A program made the position numbers and the translations under genes. Of a DNA stretch of 64,000 nt, positions 9,504 through 19,101 are shown one piece after another. This stretch comes from Ktedonobacter racemifer DSM 44963 (GTDB taxonomy: Bacteria; Chloroflexota; Ktedonobacteria; Ktedonobacterales; Ktedonobacteraceae): the NCBI RefSeq assembly GCF_000178855.1, contig NZ_ADVG01000003.1, positions 620,001 to 684,000 on the forward strand. The letters are read 5' to 3'. Below the pieces are notes generated by a model. It was not told the origin of the DNA. It ran no database searches and worked only from the letters and a program-made list of their open reading frames with translations. Every line of letters starts with the position of its first letter. Within the stretch, counting starts at the first letter, position 1.

Positions 9504-9884
9504 ATGCTAGAAGCCCTGATTGCCTCAGAAATGCCGGTATCCTGGAGAGAGGATACCCAAACACGAATGGTGTATCATGAAGCGCTCTGTCGATCCAGCC
9601 TCAAGTCAATGCTCGCCTACTATCAGCAAAATTACCCTTATCCACCATATACCTATCAGGAACCACAATCGCCCTCTCACATTGAAGCACCTGTTCTTCA
9701 GTTTCATGGGCTAGAGGACAAATACCTGTTGGCCTCAGGACTGAACGATACCTGGAAGTGGATTGCCCGTGATTGGACGCTCATTACATTTCCTGGTGTT
9801 GTCGGCCACAATATTCATCACCACGCGCCAGAATTCACCAGGCAAGCCAGGATTGAATGGCTTGCCTGGCATACACCAACCTAA
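9504..9884 (+). pseudogene. C-terminal fragment of an alpha/beta hydrolase
   Basis: The 126-residue frame matches only the end of an alpha/beta-hydrolase of the epoxide hydrolase-like type. It has the strand and turn with the acid residue (VLQFHGLEDKYLLASGLNDTW) and the catalytic-histidine region (VVGHNIHHHAPEFTRQARIEWL). The nucleophile elbow and the first half of the fold are absent, and a stop codon lies just upstream at 9495. It is therefore a remnant and not expected to be active. It lies next to other broken genes and an IS6-like element, consistent with deletion around mobile DNA. Confidence 0.65.
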
Positions 9885-9970
9885 ACATCTTTTCGGGTGC
9901 CTGGTATGACATCCTCCTCCATGAACAAAAGCCACATCTTCTGCTTGCGACCATGCTGTCCCGCAATGTT

Positions 9971-10207
9971 TTACCACACACGATTCTTCCTGGCACTACG
10001 ATCCTTCCTGGCGGAAGAATCGTAGTGCCCAGAGACGCTGAGGTTCTTGGACTGAGAAGAAAGGAGATTTCCCCCTACTGCAGTTTTGATCGCAGAGGCG
10101 AGCGACTGAATATCAGCAAATCGTTGCCAGTAATTTTGGGCTAATGCTCTGGCAATACAGTCACTGAGCTCAGGGGACAGATGGGGCATTTTCACCCTGG
10201 GTGGATA
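9971..10207 (-). pseudogene. C-terminal fragment of a Ser/Thr protein kinase domain
   Basis: Reading on the minus strand from the edge of the IS6-like element, the frame encodes YPPRVKMPHLSPELSDC and then IARALAQNYWQRFADIQSLASAI. That is the last helix of a bacterial Hanks-type kinase (the usual ALAKDPxxRF motif). Catalytic lobes are missing because the sequence is cut by the IS at about 10208. The first residues of the open frame come from the IS terminal repeat. The rest of the kinase gene is not found on the other side of the element, so a deletion accompanied or followed insertion. Confidence 0.6.
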
Positions 10208-11164
10208 CGTCAGGACTGAGAACAAGGATAGTGGAAATCAGTCTTGTGATACACTGATAGTCCTAGAGGACATCATTATAAGGAGAGCATCATGAACTGC
10301 CCGCACTGCGCATCCCCAACCACGAAAGAACAGCGCAAGAAAACGACACTCGGCTATTCCACGTTCTCCTGCATGAGATGTCACCGCACCTTCAACGAGC
10401 GAACTGGTACTCCCTTCAATTATCTCGAATATCCGACCGATATCGTGCTCCTCGTCGTCCTGTGGCGGCTTCGCTACAAGTTGAGCCTGCGTGATCTCGC
10501 TGAAATATTTTTGGAACGCGGTTTTGTGTTCACACATGAGACCGTTCGAGAATGGGAAACTCGTTTTGCCCCTTTACTAGCGGAGAGACTGCGCACCAAG
10601 CGACACGGACAAGCAGGTCGATCCTGGTATGTCGATGAAACCTACGTCAAAGTGCATGGGAAGTGGTGTTATCTGTATCGAGCCATTGATTCGGATGGCA
10701 ACTTGGTGGATTCGCGCTTGAGCGAGAAACGAGATATGGAGGCTGCTCAGCACTTTTTTCAGCAAGCACTCCAGACAGTTGGCCATGCACCAGAGCAAGT
10801 GACGACGGATGGGCATGGCTCCTATCCACGAGCGATTCGCGAAACACTCGGTAGCGACGTTCTCCATCGCTGCAATCCGTATCTGAACAATCGACTGGAA
10901 CAAGACCATCGCGGGATCAAACAGCGTTACTACCCAATGCGAGGCTTTGGAAACGTTGAGTCGGCATCTCGTTTTTGTCGTGCCTTTGAGGAGGTCCGTC
11001 AGTTCTTTCGCTTTCGCACCACTATGAACCAATCAGTGTCTCTTGCCCACCAACGTATGATGTTTTGTCAGCGTTGGGTAGCCTTACAAGGGATGTTGGC
11101 TGCTTAAACGCTGAGAACGATCCTGTTCAATTGAGCACAGGTCTTCCTGTTCTCAGTTCTGACG
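10208..11164 (+). mobile_element. IS6-like insertion sequence
   Basis: A single DDE transposase gene is framed by near-perfect terminal inverted repeats. The left end reads CGTCAGGACTGAGAACA (10208-10224). The reverse complement of the right end reads CGTCAGAACTGAGAACA (11148-11164). The flanking octamers are GTGGATAC and GCTTCCGT, so there is no 8-bp target duplication of the kind IS6 elements make. Gene fragments on the two sides are unrelated, which points to an adjacent deletion or recombination between two copies. Confidence 0.8.
10292..11107 (+). CDS. IS6-family transposase with N-terminal zinc finger
   Basis: The 271-residue protein starts with a zinc-finger-like region (MNCPHCASPTTKEQR ... 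CMRC). An IS6 DDE domain follows: the first Asp in WYVDETYVKVHGKWCYLYRAID, the second in VTTDGHGSYPRAI, and the Glu in NNRLEQDHRGIKQR. Length and motifs are complete, so it may be active. The GGAGA ribosome site lies just before the ATG (AAGGAGAGCATCATG). It fills almost the whole element between the terminal repeats. Confidence 0.9.
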   Translation: MNCPHCASPTTKEQRKKTTLGYSTFSCMRCHRTFNERTGTPFNYLEYPTDIVLLVVLWRLRYKLSLRDLAEIFLERGFVFTHETVREWETRFAPLLAERLRTKRHGQAGRSWYVDETYVKVHGKWCYLYRAIDSDGNLVDSRLSEKRDMEAAQHFFQQALQTVGHAPEQVTTDGHGSYPRAIRETLGSDVLHRCNPYLNNRLEQDHRGIKQRYYPMRGFGNVESASRFCRAFEEVRQFFRFRTTMNQSVSLAHQRMMFCQRWVALQGMLAA

Positions 11165-11188
11165 CTTCCGTTTTTTTATACGAATGCC

Positions 11189-13831
11189 GTGCCAGCTTTA
11201 AGCGCTCCCTCTGCTCCGTTGCGCCTGGACTTCGAGTCAGGCGATTTATCTTTCTGGAATGCTGAAGGGGCGGCCTTTTTGAATCAACCAATACGCGGGC
11301 ATAAATTTACCACCAGCCAGGTCAGGCCCGGCCTGATTACGGTAGGCGGTGATTATTGGGATGGCCCTCATCCCGTAGGTCACAAGGGCGACTACTGGAT
11401 CAGCACCGAGAATCACCTGACAGGTACATTGACTTCCGATGAATTTCTGCTTGAGCAAGATACCCCCTGGTTCAACTTTCTCATGAGTGGCAACGAGGAC
11501 ATGCGTGTACACAGCGTCTCATTGCTTATCAAAGCCACGCGCACCAACGCCAGAAAGTTCGCTGGAGCCTATCCGCGCGTGCGTCTGGCCGACGTAGGAG
11601 ACTTCTATCAGATCTTTCAGGCAACTGGTCATGGGAATGAAATCATGCGCCGAGTTTCGTTCAATGCCAGCCAGTTTGTGGGAGAGTACGGGCGTATCCG
11701 TGTCACCGACAACGCTACATCAGGCCATATCAATGTTGACGATTTCCAATTTTCCGATGCGCCTCCGCAAACACTTCCACTTGAGGCCAGCGCGGTCGCG
11801 GTAGATGCTAATGCGCCGGTCTGGGGCTTTGCCGATCTGCACTCACCCCCTATGGCGCATCTGGCCTATGGCGGTGTGATCTTCTGGGGCCAGCCAGATG
11901 GACCCATCGATACGGCCCTGCCCTGGTGCACGCCGGCACACGGCGCTGGGGGTACTGGCATCGGCGGTCAAAACGGCAACGTGCTCATGACTTTATTTGA
12001 GCAAGCCGGCTATGGTTCGGGTTTAGGACACCTCGTTGGAGGCTACCCCCAGTTCGATGGATGGCCTAAGTTCACGACCACAGTTCACCAGCAAATGTAC
12101 ATTGACTGGATACGCCGTGCGTTCGATGGCGGGCTGCGCCTCCTGGTGGCTCACGCCGTCAATAACGAACTGCTGGCCAGCCAATATAATGGCAATGTGC
12201 CATATGATGACGTGAGCGCGGTGGAAACGCAGATTGCGGCTATGAAGACCCTGATAGCCAATCACTCGGACTGGATGCAAATCGCTTATTCCTCCAGCGA
12301 GGCCCGCAGCATTATCCAGCAGAACAAGCTGGCCATTGTGCTGGGCGTGGAAGTCGATTCTATCGGGAATTGGAAAGATCCGAGCACGCTGACGCCAAGC
12401 GCGATCACGACCTATCTCAACCACCTCTATAATGATCTGGGCGTTCGGCACCTTTTCCCCATTCACCTGACAAACAATGTGTTTGGAGGTGCCGCTATCT
12501 ACAACGACTTGTTCAATGTGGATAACTTTTACTTGCACAACGACTATTTCCAGGTGCAAGACGGGAGCACGCTGGGTTTCCAGTTCCGCCTCGAAGTTGA
12601 TCCGGGACCGGCAATTGCCATCACGCGGGTAACGATGGGCTATAACCCACCGGACGCTGAATATCAGCAGTTCAGCCAGGGCCATATGAATACAGTCGGT
12701 CTGAACAGCCTGGGCAGCTTCTTTATCCGCAGTATGATGCACCTGGGCATGCTCATCGAGATCGATCATATGTCTTACAAAGCAGCCGAAGACACCCTGA
12801 CGCTGGCAGAGCAATATAACTATCCCGTGGTCTCCGGCCATTCATCCTTTCAAGAGCTGACCTGGAAGTGGCAGAATGAAACCCAGAGTATCCATAAATG
12901 CTCCGGCGAACAGAATAAAACACCGGAGCAAGTCCAGCGCATCCGCAATCTAGGCGGGATTATCGCGCCAATCGCGAATCAGATGGATATTCGTTCCGTG
13001 GGAGATCCCCTCCCGACGCTTGCGGGCAAGGTCCCGAATGACGCCGCCGGTTCATCCAAAGCATGGGCCCAGGCGTATCTCTACGCCATAGAGAAAATGG
13101 GCGGACGTGGCGTTGGCATCGGGACGGATACCAACGGCCTCGCGAAGTTCAACGGCCCGCGCTTTGGTCTCAACGCCAGTTATTACATCGATGGCGCGGG
13201 AGTAGACGCGGGGCGCGATCCCTTGCGTGCAGGTCAGGTTGCGGCTCAGGGCAATGGCGTGATGTACGACCAGCCGATTCTCGATGTGCGCCATTATCGC
13301 TTTGAAGGTATACTTGAGGGGAATGTCTACGATGCGACGGATCGCGACATCTGGCAGGGGGTCGGACTATACTATGCCGGACTCAATCCCTGGACAAACT
13401 CAAGTATCCCTGACATCAATGGTACGGTGGCCAACTTTGCCAAAGGGTTGTTCGCGACTGACGCCGCTCAACTGGAACTTCCCACCATTTTTAACGGCAA
13501 TACTCCATGGGAACAGAGGGCCGCGTTCTTAGTGAAAACAGGCCAGACGCCGGGCACATCAGACCCGCAGACTGTGTATGATCTCTATCCCAAAGTGCTG
13601 GCGATCTGGAACAAGTGGCTGGCAATGCAGGGCAACAATACACCCTTGACACGTAGCTATGCCGGGCAACGCGATTTTGATATCAATCTGGATGGCGTGG
13701 CACACTACGGCATGTTCCAGGATCTGAAGAATGTTGGATTGACCGCTACGGACCTGGCACCGCTTTTCAGTTCAGCGGAGGACTATATTCAGACCTGGGC
13801 GCTTTGTGAGAGCCGCAGCCTGACACTGTAG
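11189..13831 (+). CDS. Large peptidase M19-like (renal dipeptidase-like) protein, 5'-truncated by IS
   Basis: The 880 residues hold an N-terminal beta-rich region (about 1-190, starting LRLDFESGDLSFWN) and then a TIM-barrel metal-hydrolase domain. That domain opens at FADLHSPPMAHLAYGG and contains VLGVEVDSIGNW, LIEIDHMSYKAAEDTL, YPVVSGHS and GVGIGTDTNGL, the order of metal-binding motifs seen in M19 dipeptidases. Family length is normally 350-450, so this is a larger relative of unknown substrate. The frame stays open upstream to 11135 and reads FSVLTLPFFYTNAVPA, the end of a signal peptide, but the IS right end replaces its start. Only a GTG at 11189 is available, so the product may be unexported or not made. 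Confidence 0.65.
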   Translation: MPALSAPSAPLRLDFESGDLSFWNAEGAAFLNQPIRGHKFTTSQVRPGLITVGGDYWDGPHPVGHKGDYWISTENHLTGTLTSDEFLLEQDTPWFNFLMSGNEDMRVHSVSLLIKATRTNARKFAGAYPRVRLADVGDFYQIFQATGHGNEIMRRVSFNASQFVGEYGRIRVTDNATSGHINVDDFQFSDAPPQTLPLEASAVAVDANAPVWGFADLHSPPMAHLAYGGVIFWGQPDGPIDTALPWCTPAHGAGGTGIGGQNGNVLMTLFEQAGYGSGLGHLVGGYPQFDGWPKFTTTVHQQMYIDWIRRAFDGGLRLLVAHAVNNELLASQYNGNVPYDDVSAVETQIAAMKTLIANHSDWMQIAYSSSEARSIIQQNKLAIVLGVEVDSIGNWKDPSTLTPSAITTYLNHLYNDLGVRHLFPIHLTNNVFGGAAIYNDLFNVDNFYLHNDYFQVQDGSTLGFQFRLEVDPGPAIAITRVTMGYNPPDAEYQQFSQGHMNTVGLNSLGSFFIRSMMHLGMLIEIDHMSYKAAEDTLTLAEQYNYPVVSGHSSFQELTWKWQNETQSIHKCSGEQNKTPEQVQRIRNLGGIIAPIANQMDIRSVGDPLPTLAGKVPNDAAGSSKAWAQAYLYAIEKMGGRGVGIGTDTNGLAKFNGPRFGLNASYYIDGAGVDAGRDPLRAGQVAAQGNGVMYDQPILDVRHYRFEGILEGNVYDATDRDIWQGVGLYYAGLNPWTNSSIPDINGTVANFAKGLFATDAAQLELPTIFNGNTPWEQRAAFLVKTGQTPGTSDPQTVYDLYPKVLAIWNKWLAMQGNNTPLTRSYAGQRDFDINLDGVAHYGMFQDLKNVGLTATDLAPLFSSAEDYIQTWALCESRSLTL

Positions 13832-13870
13832 AGCAACGCGCATTGGTTGCGGAACACGACCCAGGGAGGT

Positions 13871-13894
13871 GCCAGGGGATCCTAATCCCCTGGC
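13871..13894 (+). terminator. Hairpin after the M19-like gene
   Basis: A perfect 10-bp stem (GCCAGGGGAT at 13871-13880 and its complement at 13885-13894) with a 4-base loop lies 40 bases past the stop codon. No strong T run follows, so terminator function is likely but not certain. Confidence 0.55.
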
Positions 13895-13998
13895 CGGAGC
13901 CCCCCTCTCTCCGCTTGCGTCGATGAGTAAAGGGGAACCTGAAGGGTTACACAATTTATTCGACAAATGACACATTTTAGAGAAAGAAGTAAACACTC

Positions 13999-15363
13999 AT
14001 GGATCTCAGTCAACCATCCAACGAGGTTGTTGCTCCTGTCGCTGTAGTCGTACCAGCGCGACGTATCTCAATCTTCGATCATATGAACATCAACGCCTTC
14101 TGGATTGCCCAGAATTTTCACTGGCAGGCGCTGTTAGCCATTGTGCTTCCCAGTATGATCGTGAAATTCCTTGGTGATGCCAACAAGGATATCAATCTGG
14201 CCATAGTAGTGATCTGGGGCACGATTGTCGCGATAGTCGTCAATCCCCTGGTTGGCGCGATATCGGACTACGCGACCTTTCGCATGGGCCGACGGCGGCC
14301 CTTTATGATCTGGGGCACGATTTTTAATGTGATCGCCCTGGTCCTTTTTGCTTTCGCACCAACCTGGTTCTCTGCGACTGGCCTGCTGGTCGCCTTTATT
14401 CTGCTGTTCATCCTGTTGCAACTGACCAATAATGTCGCCAACGCGCCCTGGAGTGCGATCATCGCGGATAATGTGCCCCAGAATCAGCGCGGGGTCACTG
14501 CTGGCTTCAATGGCCTCTTCACTCTCCTGGGTACGGCTCTGGGGGCGCTTGTTGCTGGTCTCATCGTCAATAAAAACGACAGACTGCCTATCTACCGTAA
14601 CGAGATCGTGCAAATTTTTCTGTTGATCGCAGTGGTACAGATCGTGTTTGTCGTGTATACCATTGTGACGGTCAAGGAAACTCCCTTACAGACCGAGGCA
14701 AAGTTTGAACTAATGCCGGTATTGAAGCGTTTTCTCTTTAATCCGGCCCGTTATCCTGATCTTTCGTGGGTCTTGCTGGCGCGTTTACTGCTGATGATGG
14801 GCATCTGGGGAGTGTTTTACTTCCTGGAGTATTATTTCGATGATGTGCTGGGCGGTCCTGGTGTAAAGACCATTATCTTTGGCTCGGCCTTCTCCGGTGA
14901 GGAGTTTAATGGCGCGCTTTTCCAGCCTATTTTGCTGGTCGCCGCGTTGCCAGCCTCGTTAATCGCAGGCTGGATTTCTGATCACTATGGGCGCAAAGGG
15001 ATGGTCTATCTCTCTGGAGCGGTGATGTCGGTTGTCTGCATTATCTTTATTCTGTTCCCCAGTCAGGGCTTCATCCTGCTCGCCGGTGTTTTCTTTGGGA
15101 TCGGCTACGGCGCATATTCCAGTGTGGACTGGGCGCTGACCTGTGATGTGCTTCCGCCAACCGATGAGGCAGGAAAATTTCTGGGTATCTGGTCAGCCAT
15201 GGGCATCATTCCACAGGTTGTCGGTATCACGGTTGGCGCTCTGATTCTCCAGGCACTCCGTGGCATGCCCAATCATTTAGGGTACAGCGTGCTGTTTGCA
15301 ATCACCATTCTCTATTTCGTGCTCGGCACAGTGATTATCAAACAGGTCAAAGGGGTAAAATAG
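13999..15363 (+). CDS. MFS sugar/glycoside permease
   Basis: The 454-residue protein has about twelve hydrophobic segments and the major-facilitator loop motif between helices 2 and 3 (GAISDYATFRMGRRRPFMIWG). This form resembles the glycoside-pentoside-hexuronide and sucrose-type transporters. The second half repeats the pattern at GWISDHYGRKGMVYLSG. It lies five bases before a GH3 glycosidase gene on the same strand. A role in importing a beta-glucoside or oligosaccharide for that enzyme is therefore likely. The ribosome site is weak. There is no own regulator next to it. Confidence 0.85.
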   Translation: MDLSQPSNEVVAPVAVVVPARRISIFDHMNINAFWIAQNFHWQALLAIVLPSMIVKFLGDANKDINLAIVVIWGTIVAIVVNPLVGAISDYATFRMGRRRPFMIWGTIFNVIALVLFAFAPTWFSATGLLVAFILLFILLQLTNNVANAPWSAIIADNVPQNQRGVTAGFNGLFTLLGTALGALVAGLIVNKNDRLPIYRNEIVQIFLLIAVVQIVFVVYTIVTVKETPLQTEAKFELMPVLKRFLFNPARYPDLSWVLLARLLLMMGIWGVFYFLEYYFDDVLGGPGVKTIIFGSAFSGEEFNGALFQPILLVAALPASLIAGWISDHYGRKGMVYLSGAVMSVVCIIFILFPSQGFILLAGVFFGIGYGAYSSVDWALTCDVLPPTDEAGKFLGIWSAMGIIPQVVGITVGALILQALRGMPNHLGYSVLFAITILYFVLGTVIIKQVKGVK

Positions 15364-15368
15364 TCTAC

Positions 15369-17819
15369 ATGGATATCAAAAAGCTTATCAACGACATGAC
15401 ATTAGAGGAAAAGGCCAGCCTGTGTTCCGGGCACGATATGTGGCACACCAAAGCGATAGAGCGCCTGGGCATTTCTGCTATTCTTGTTTCCGATGGTCCA
15501 CATGGCCTGCGTAAACAGCCGGAGGGTAGCGATACCTTTGGGATCAATGTCAGCATTCCTGCAACATGTTTTCCTCCTGCTTGCACAACTGCCAGTTCCT
15601 GGGACCCCGATCTGCTGCGACAAATTGGGGCCGCGATCGGCGAAGAATGTCTGCAGGAGCAGGTCTCTGTATTGCTCGGTCCTGGCGTGAATATTAAGCG
15701 CAATCCACTGTGTGGGCGCAACTTTGAATATTACTCCGAAGATCCCTTCCTCTCCGGCGAACTGGCTGCGGCCTTTATCGTAGGCGTACAGGCGCAAGGC
15801 ATTGGTACCTCGCTTAAACACTTTGCTGCCAATAATCAAGAAACCAGACGCATGACCATCGACGCCATTGTGGACGAGCGGGCGCTGCGCGAAATCTACC
15901 TGCCCGGCTTTGAGAAGGCGGTCAAGCAAGCCCATCCGTGGACGGTTATGTGCGCCTATAACCGGCTGAATGGCATCTACTGCTCAGAACAGGAGCGGCT
16001 GTTGACGAGCATCCTGCGCGCTGAATGGGGCTTTGATGGTGTATTGCTGACTGATTGGGGCGCATGTAACGATCGCACGGCTGGCCTGGCGGCTGGCCAG
16101 GATCTGGAGATGCCCGGCGGACTGGACTATAACGATCAGAGCATCGTTGCGGCGGTCAAAAGCGGCCTGCTGGCCGAAAGCGTGCTCGATCGCAGCGTTG
16201 AACGGCTGCTGACATTGATCGCACGTGCGCAGGACAATCTGCGCTCGGATTACCACTATAATGCTGATGAGCACCACGCGCTGGCGCGGATGGCAGCAAC
16301 GCAGTCAGCCGTACTGCTGAAAAACGACGAGAACATTCTGCCGCTTGCTACATCCGCGAAGCTAGCAATCATCGGCAATCTGGCGAAGAAGAGCCGCTAC
16401 CAGGGCAGCGGCAGTTCACTTATAAACCCGACCCGCCTGGAGCACGCGCTGGATGTGTTGGGGGAGCGCAGCCTCAATATTGCCTATGCGGATGGCTACG
16501 ATCGTCTCAGCGACAATGTGGATGAGCAACTGCTCGCGGATGCCTGCCAGGTCGCCAGCAGCGCCGAAGTCGTCGTTGTCTTTGTTGGGCTGACCGAACT
16601 CGCCGAGTCGGAAGGCTTCGATCGCGAGCATATGCGCCTGCCAGCGAACCAGAACATCCTGATTGAGCGTCTGGCCGGGGTCTCTGAGAACTTGATCGTG
16701 GTACTCTTGGGGGGATCTCCAGTCGAAATGCCCTGGATTGGCTCGGTCAAAGCCTTGCTCAATATGTATCTCCCCGGTCAGGCTGGCGGGAGCGCGGTGG
16801 TTGATCTGCTTTTCGGTAACGCCAACCCTTGTGGAAAGCTGGCAGAAACGTATCCGCTGCGCTACACAGACACAGCCTCCGCCAGGAACTTTCCCGGCGG
16901 CCCACTGACCGTCGAATACCGCGAAAGTATTTATATCGGCTATCGCTACTTTGATACGGCGCGCCAGGATGTCCTGTTTCCCTTTGGACACGGTTTGAGC
17001 TACACCAATGTTACCTACGACCGCATGGCACTTTCTGCGCACACGCTCACCGACAAGGACACACTCCAGGTTTCCGTGATTGTGACCAATAGCGGGTCGC
17101 GTGCCGGAGCGGAGATTGTTCAGGTCTATGTTCGCGCAGTCGCCTCGACCGTTTTCAAACCAGAAAAAGAGCTCAAAGCCTTCCAAAAGGTACTCCTCCA
17201 GCCGGGTGAGAGCACCGCAATTGAGTTGACACTGGACAGGCAAGCTTTCGCCTCTTACGATGTCGATACAGCCGCCTGGCTGGTAGAGAGCGGGGAATAC
17301 GAGATTATCGCAGGCGCGTCAAGCCGCGACCTCCGCCTCAAAGAGACGGTGACCATCCAATCCGCAGATTGCGTTCCGAACCGTCTGGAGGCTCTGGCAG
17401 ACTATTACCAGCTTGTGACAAATAAGGGCAAGATCACTGATGTAGCATTCGCGGCCCTGTATGGCCAGCCGTTGCCAACCAGCAACGAGACAGCGCGCAA
17501 GCCGTATACGGCCAACTCAACCCTGGGCGACATCAAAGGCACTTTGATCGGCAGAATTCTCTACCGGATTATCATCAATCTGGCAATGAAAGCAAACACC
17601 GATGGTGATCTCGAACGCCAGCTTGCCACCCGCAAGATGCTACAACGCATGATGGCAGAATATCCCCTGCGCAGCATCGCAATCTCCAGCGGAGGTATGC
17701 TGACCTACGGTATGATGGAGGGCATTGTCATGATGGCCAACAGGAAGTTTTTCCGAGGCGTGCAAAAAATGCTCGGCTCGCTGCCGAAAAGGGACAGGCA
17801 CCTACTTTCTCCTCGATGA
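15369..17819 (+). CDS. Glycoside hydrolase family 3 beta-glycosidase
   Basis: The 816-residue protein is a three-domain GH3 enzyme. The N-terminal barrel contains KHFAANNQE (residues 150-158) and the nucleophile D229 in VLLTDWGACND. The second alpha/beta domain (AILLKND-like region, here AVLLKNDENILPL) carries the acid/base region around GLTELAESEGFDREHM. A C-terminal fibronectin III-like domain (about 550-690) follows PFGHGLSYTNVTY. A further 100 residues of uncertain function end the protein. No signal peptide is present, so it acts inside the cell on substrate brought in by the adjacent MFS permease, with which it is probably translationally coupled. Family activity is hydrolysis of terminal beta-glucosyl or xylosyl residues. 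Confidence 0.9.
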   Translation: MDIKKLINDMTLEEKASLCSGHDMWHTKAIERLGISAILVSDGPHGLRKQPEGSDTFGINVSIPATCFPPACTTASSWDPDLLRQIGAAIGEECLQEQVSVLLGPGVNIKRNPLCGRNFEYYSEDPFLSGELAAAFIVGVQAQGIGTSLKHFAANNQETRRMTIDAIVDERALREIYLPGFEKAVKQAHPWTVMCAYNRLNGIYCSEQERLLTSILRAEWGFDGVLLTDWGACNDRTAGLAAGQDLEMPGGLDYNDQSIVAAVKSGLLAESVLDRSVERLLTLIARAQDNLRSDYHYNADEHHALARMAATQSAVLLKNDENILPLATSAKLAIIGNLAKKSRYQGSGSSLINPTRLEHALDVLGERSLNIAYADGYDRLSDNVDEQLLADACQVASSAEVVVVFVGLTELAESEGFDREHMRLPANQNILIERLAGVSENLIVVLLGGSPVEMPWIGSVKALLNMYLPGQAGGSAVVDLLFGNANPCGKLAETYPLRYTDTASARNFPGGPLTVEYRESIYIGYRYFDTARQDVLFPFGHGLSYTNVTYDRMALSAHTLTDKDTLQVSVIVTNSGSRAGAEIVQVYVRAVASTVFKPEKELKAFQKVLLQPGESTAIELTLDRQAFASYDVDTAAWLVESGEYEIIAGASSRDLRLKETVTIQSADCVPNRLEALADYYQLVTNKGKITDVAFAALYGQPLPTSNETARKPYTANSTLGDIKGTLIGRILYRIIINLAMKANTDGDLERQLATRKMLQRMMAEYPLRSIAISSGGMLTYGMMEGIVMMANRKFFRGVQKMLGSLPKRDRHLLSPR

Positions 17820-17871
17820 TGATGACTTTCGTGTGTATTTATAAAGAAGTCAAGATGACCCCTGAGCCATC

Positions 17872-17915
17872 CAGGGCAATCGCATCTCTCATTAAATTAA
17901 GATGCGATTGCCCTG
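17872..17915. repeat. Inverted repeat at a transposase break point
   Basis: CAGGGCAATCGCATC at 17872-17886 and its exact complement at 17901-17915 form 15-bp arms around 14 bases. The right arm abuts the cut end of an ISAs1 transposase fragment. The same sequence (AAGATGCGATTGCCCTG) recurs at 19163-19179 against another broken transposase, so it looks like the terminus of a mobile element rather than a simple terminator. Confidence 0.6.
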
Positions 17916-18179
17916 TTGCTTGGGGTCCAATCGCGCAAAAACTCGCCCAAATGTGTCATGGGAAGGAATCCCGTTAGGCAGTTCCAGCAGGTCTTTGAGC
18001 CACTCCTCTTTCGCTTTCCCAAACGCTTCGATTTCTACCCATCCTTCAGCTCCGCAAATCACCCCACAGATGGCGATGACGATGATATCCAACAACATGT
18101 GCCGCTTCGTTCGCTCTACTCGGGGGTCTTCCACTGCGGCAAAACACGTTTCCAGGCTCACTACTGGCTCTCGGTTCAA
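17916..18179 (-). pseudogene. ISAs1-family transposase, N-terminal fragment
   Basis: The minus-strand frame beginning at a TTG (MNREPVVSLETCFAAVEDPR) and continuing RHMLLDIIVIAICGVICGAEGW and then GIPSHDTFGRVFARLDPKQ is the conserved N terminus of ISAs1/H-repeat transposases. It stops abruptly after DPKQ, where the repeat at 17901-17915 begins. The catalytic DDE domain is absent. About 88 of the usual 370 residues remain. Confidence 0.75.
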
Positions 18180-18451
18180 CTGTTCTACTCCGTCTTTTTG
18201 AACTCCATTTTATCACCTCCCTTTCGATGTGATTCCCCTAGCCCTCGGTTTGACAGGAGGCCAGGCCGCCTTTATAATGGCAGAGCCTACACAGTTCGCT
18301 CCCAATAGCAGGAAGTGTGGAGCAATCCGCAGAAAGCGCGAGAAAACGCCAGTGTATTAGGACCAACCTTTCTCCAACCACTAGGACCAGCACAGAGTCC
18401 CCATCTTCACAAACGATGAAGTTCAGAACGATACAAACAGGAGTACAAAGC

Positions 18452-19006
18452 ATGAGTGCAAACAATGCACAACGTACGGCCCTGCTGGTTATTGATGTCC
18501 AGGTTGGTCTCATCGACGGCGCCAATCCAGCCCACCACAAAAGCGAGGTTCTGGCCAACATCCAGTTCTTGTTGCACAGGGCTCGCGCCTCCTCGACCCC
18601 AGTCATCTATATCCAACATGCAGGCGATGAAGGCAGTTCATTGGAAGTTCATTCCGCCGGGTGGCAGATCCACCCGCAGATCGCGCCCCAGGAGGGCGAA
18701 ACAGTGCTGAGTAAACGCGCCTCGGATTCGTTTTATCAGACCTCCCTCCAACAGGAACTGGAAGCTTTGGGCATTACGTACTTGGTCGTCACCGGCTGTA
18801 AAACGCAGTATTGCATCGATACGACCATCCGGCGCGCTACCACCCTGGGCTATGATGTCACCCTGGCCAGCGACTCCCACACCACCACCGAGAGCGGCAC
18901 CCTAGCGGCGGCGCAGATCGTGGCCCATCACAATGAAACGCTGGATGATTTTGGCAACGACGAACACGTGGTTGTGGTCAAGCTGAGCAGCGAGATTGCG
19001 TTCTAA
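18452..19006 (+). CDS. Isochorismatase-family cysteine hydrolase
   Basis: The 184-residue protein has the complete isochorismatase-like triad: D15 in LLVIDVQ, K88 in LSKRASDSF, and C121 in TQYCIDTT, preceded by the family cis-peptide segment VVTGCKTQ. Members hydrolyse amide or enol-ether bonds (nicotinamidase, N-carbamoyl hydrolases); the substrate is not predictable here. The ATG at 18452 was chosen because AGGAG lies eight bases upstream, although the frame is open further 5'. It is an isolated gene between two transposase fragments, ending in a very strong hairpin at 19102-19153. It may have been carried in by mobile DNA. Confidence 0.85.
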   Translation: MSANNAQRTALLVIDVQVGLIDGANPAHHKSEVLANIQFLLHRARASSTPVIYIQHAGDEGSSLEVHSAGWQIHPQIAPQEGETVLSKRASDSFYQTSLQQELEALGITYLVVTGCKTQYCIDTTIRRATTLGYDVTLASDSHTTTESGTLAAAQIVAHHNETLDDFGNDEHVVVVKLSSEIAF

Positions 19007-19101
19007 ACGGCGTTGGCTCTTTTCCAGGAGCTCTCACCAACGTTCACGAGTGAAGAAGAGCCTGATTGGTTCTGGCCCAGACACGCAGGTTCTCAACATA
19101 T

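Noticed and set aside
10201..11171. 8-bp target duplication around the IS6-like element
   Set aside because: The flanking octamers GTGGATAC and GCTTCCGT do not match, so no duplication is claimed.
12023..12841. A 272-codon minus-strand frame inside the M19-like gene
   Set aside because: The plus-strand frame carries all conserved metal-hydrolase motifs; the opposite frame has no family features and reflects codon bias.
16416..17243. A 275-codon minus-strand frame inside the GH3 gene
   Set aside because: Antisense of a full-length GH3 enzyme; no recognisable domain of its own.
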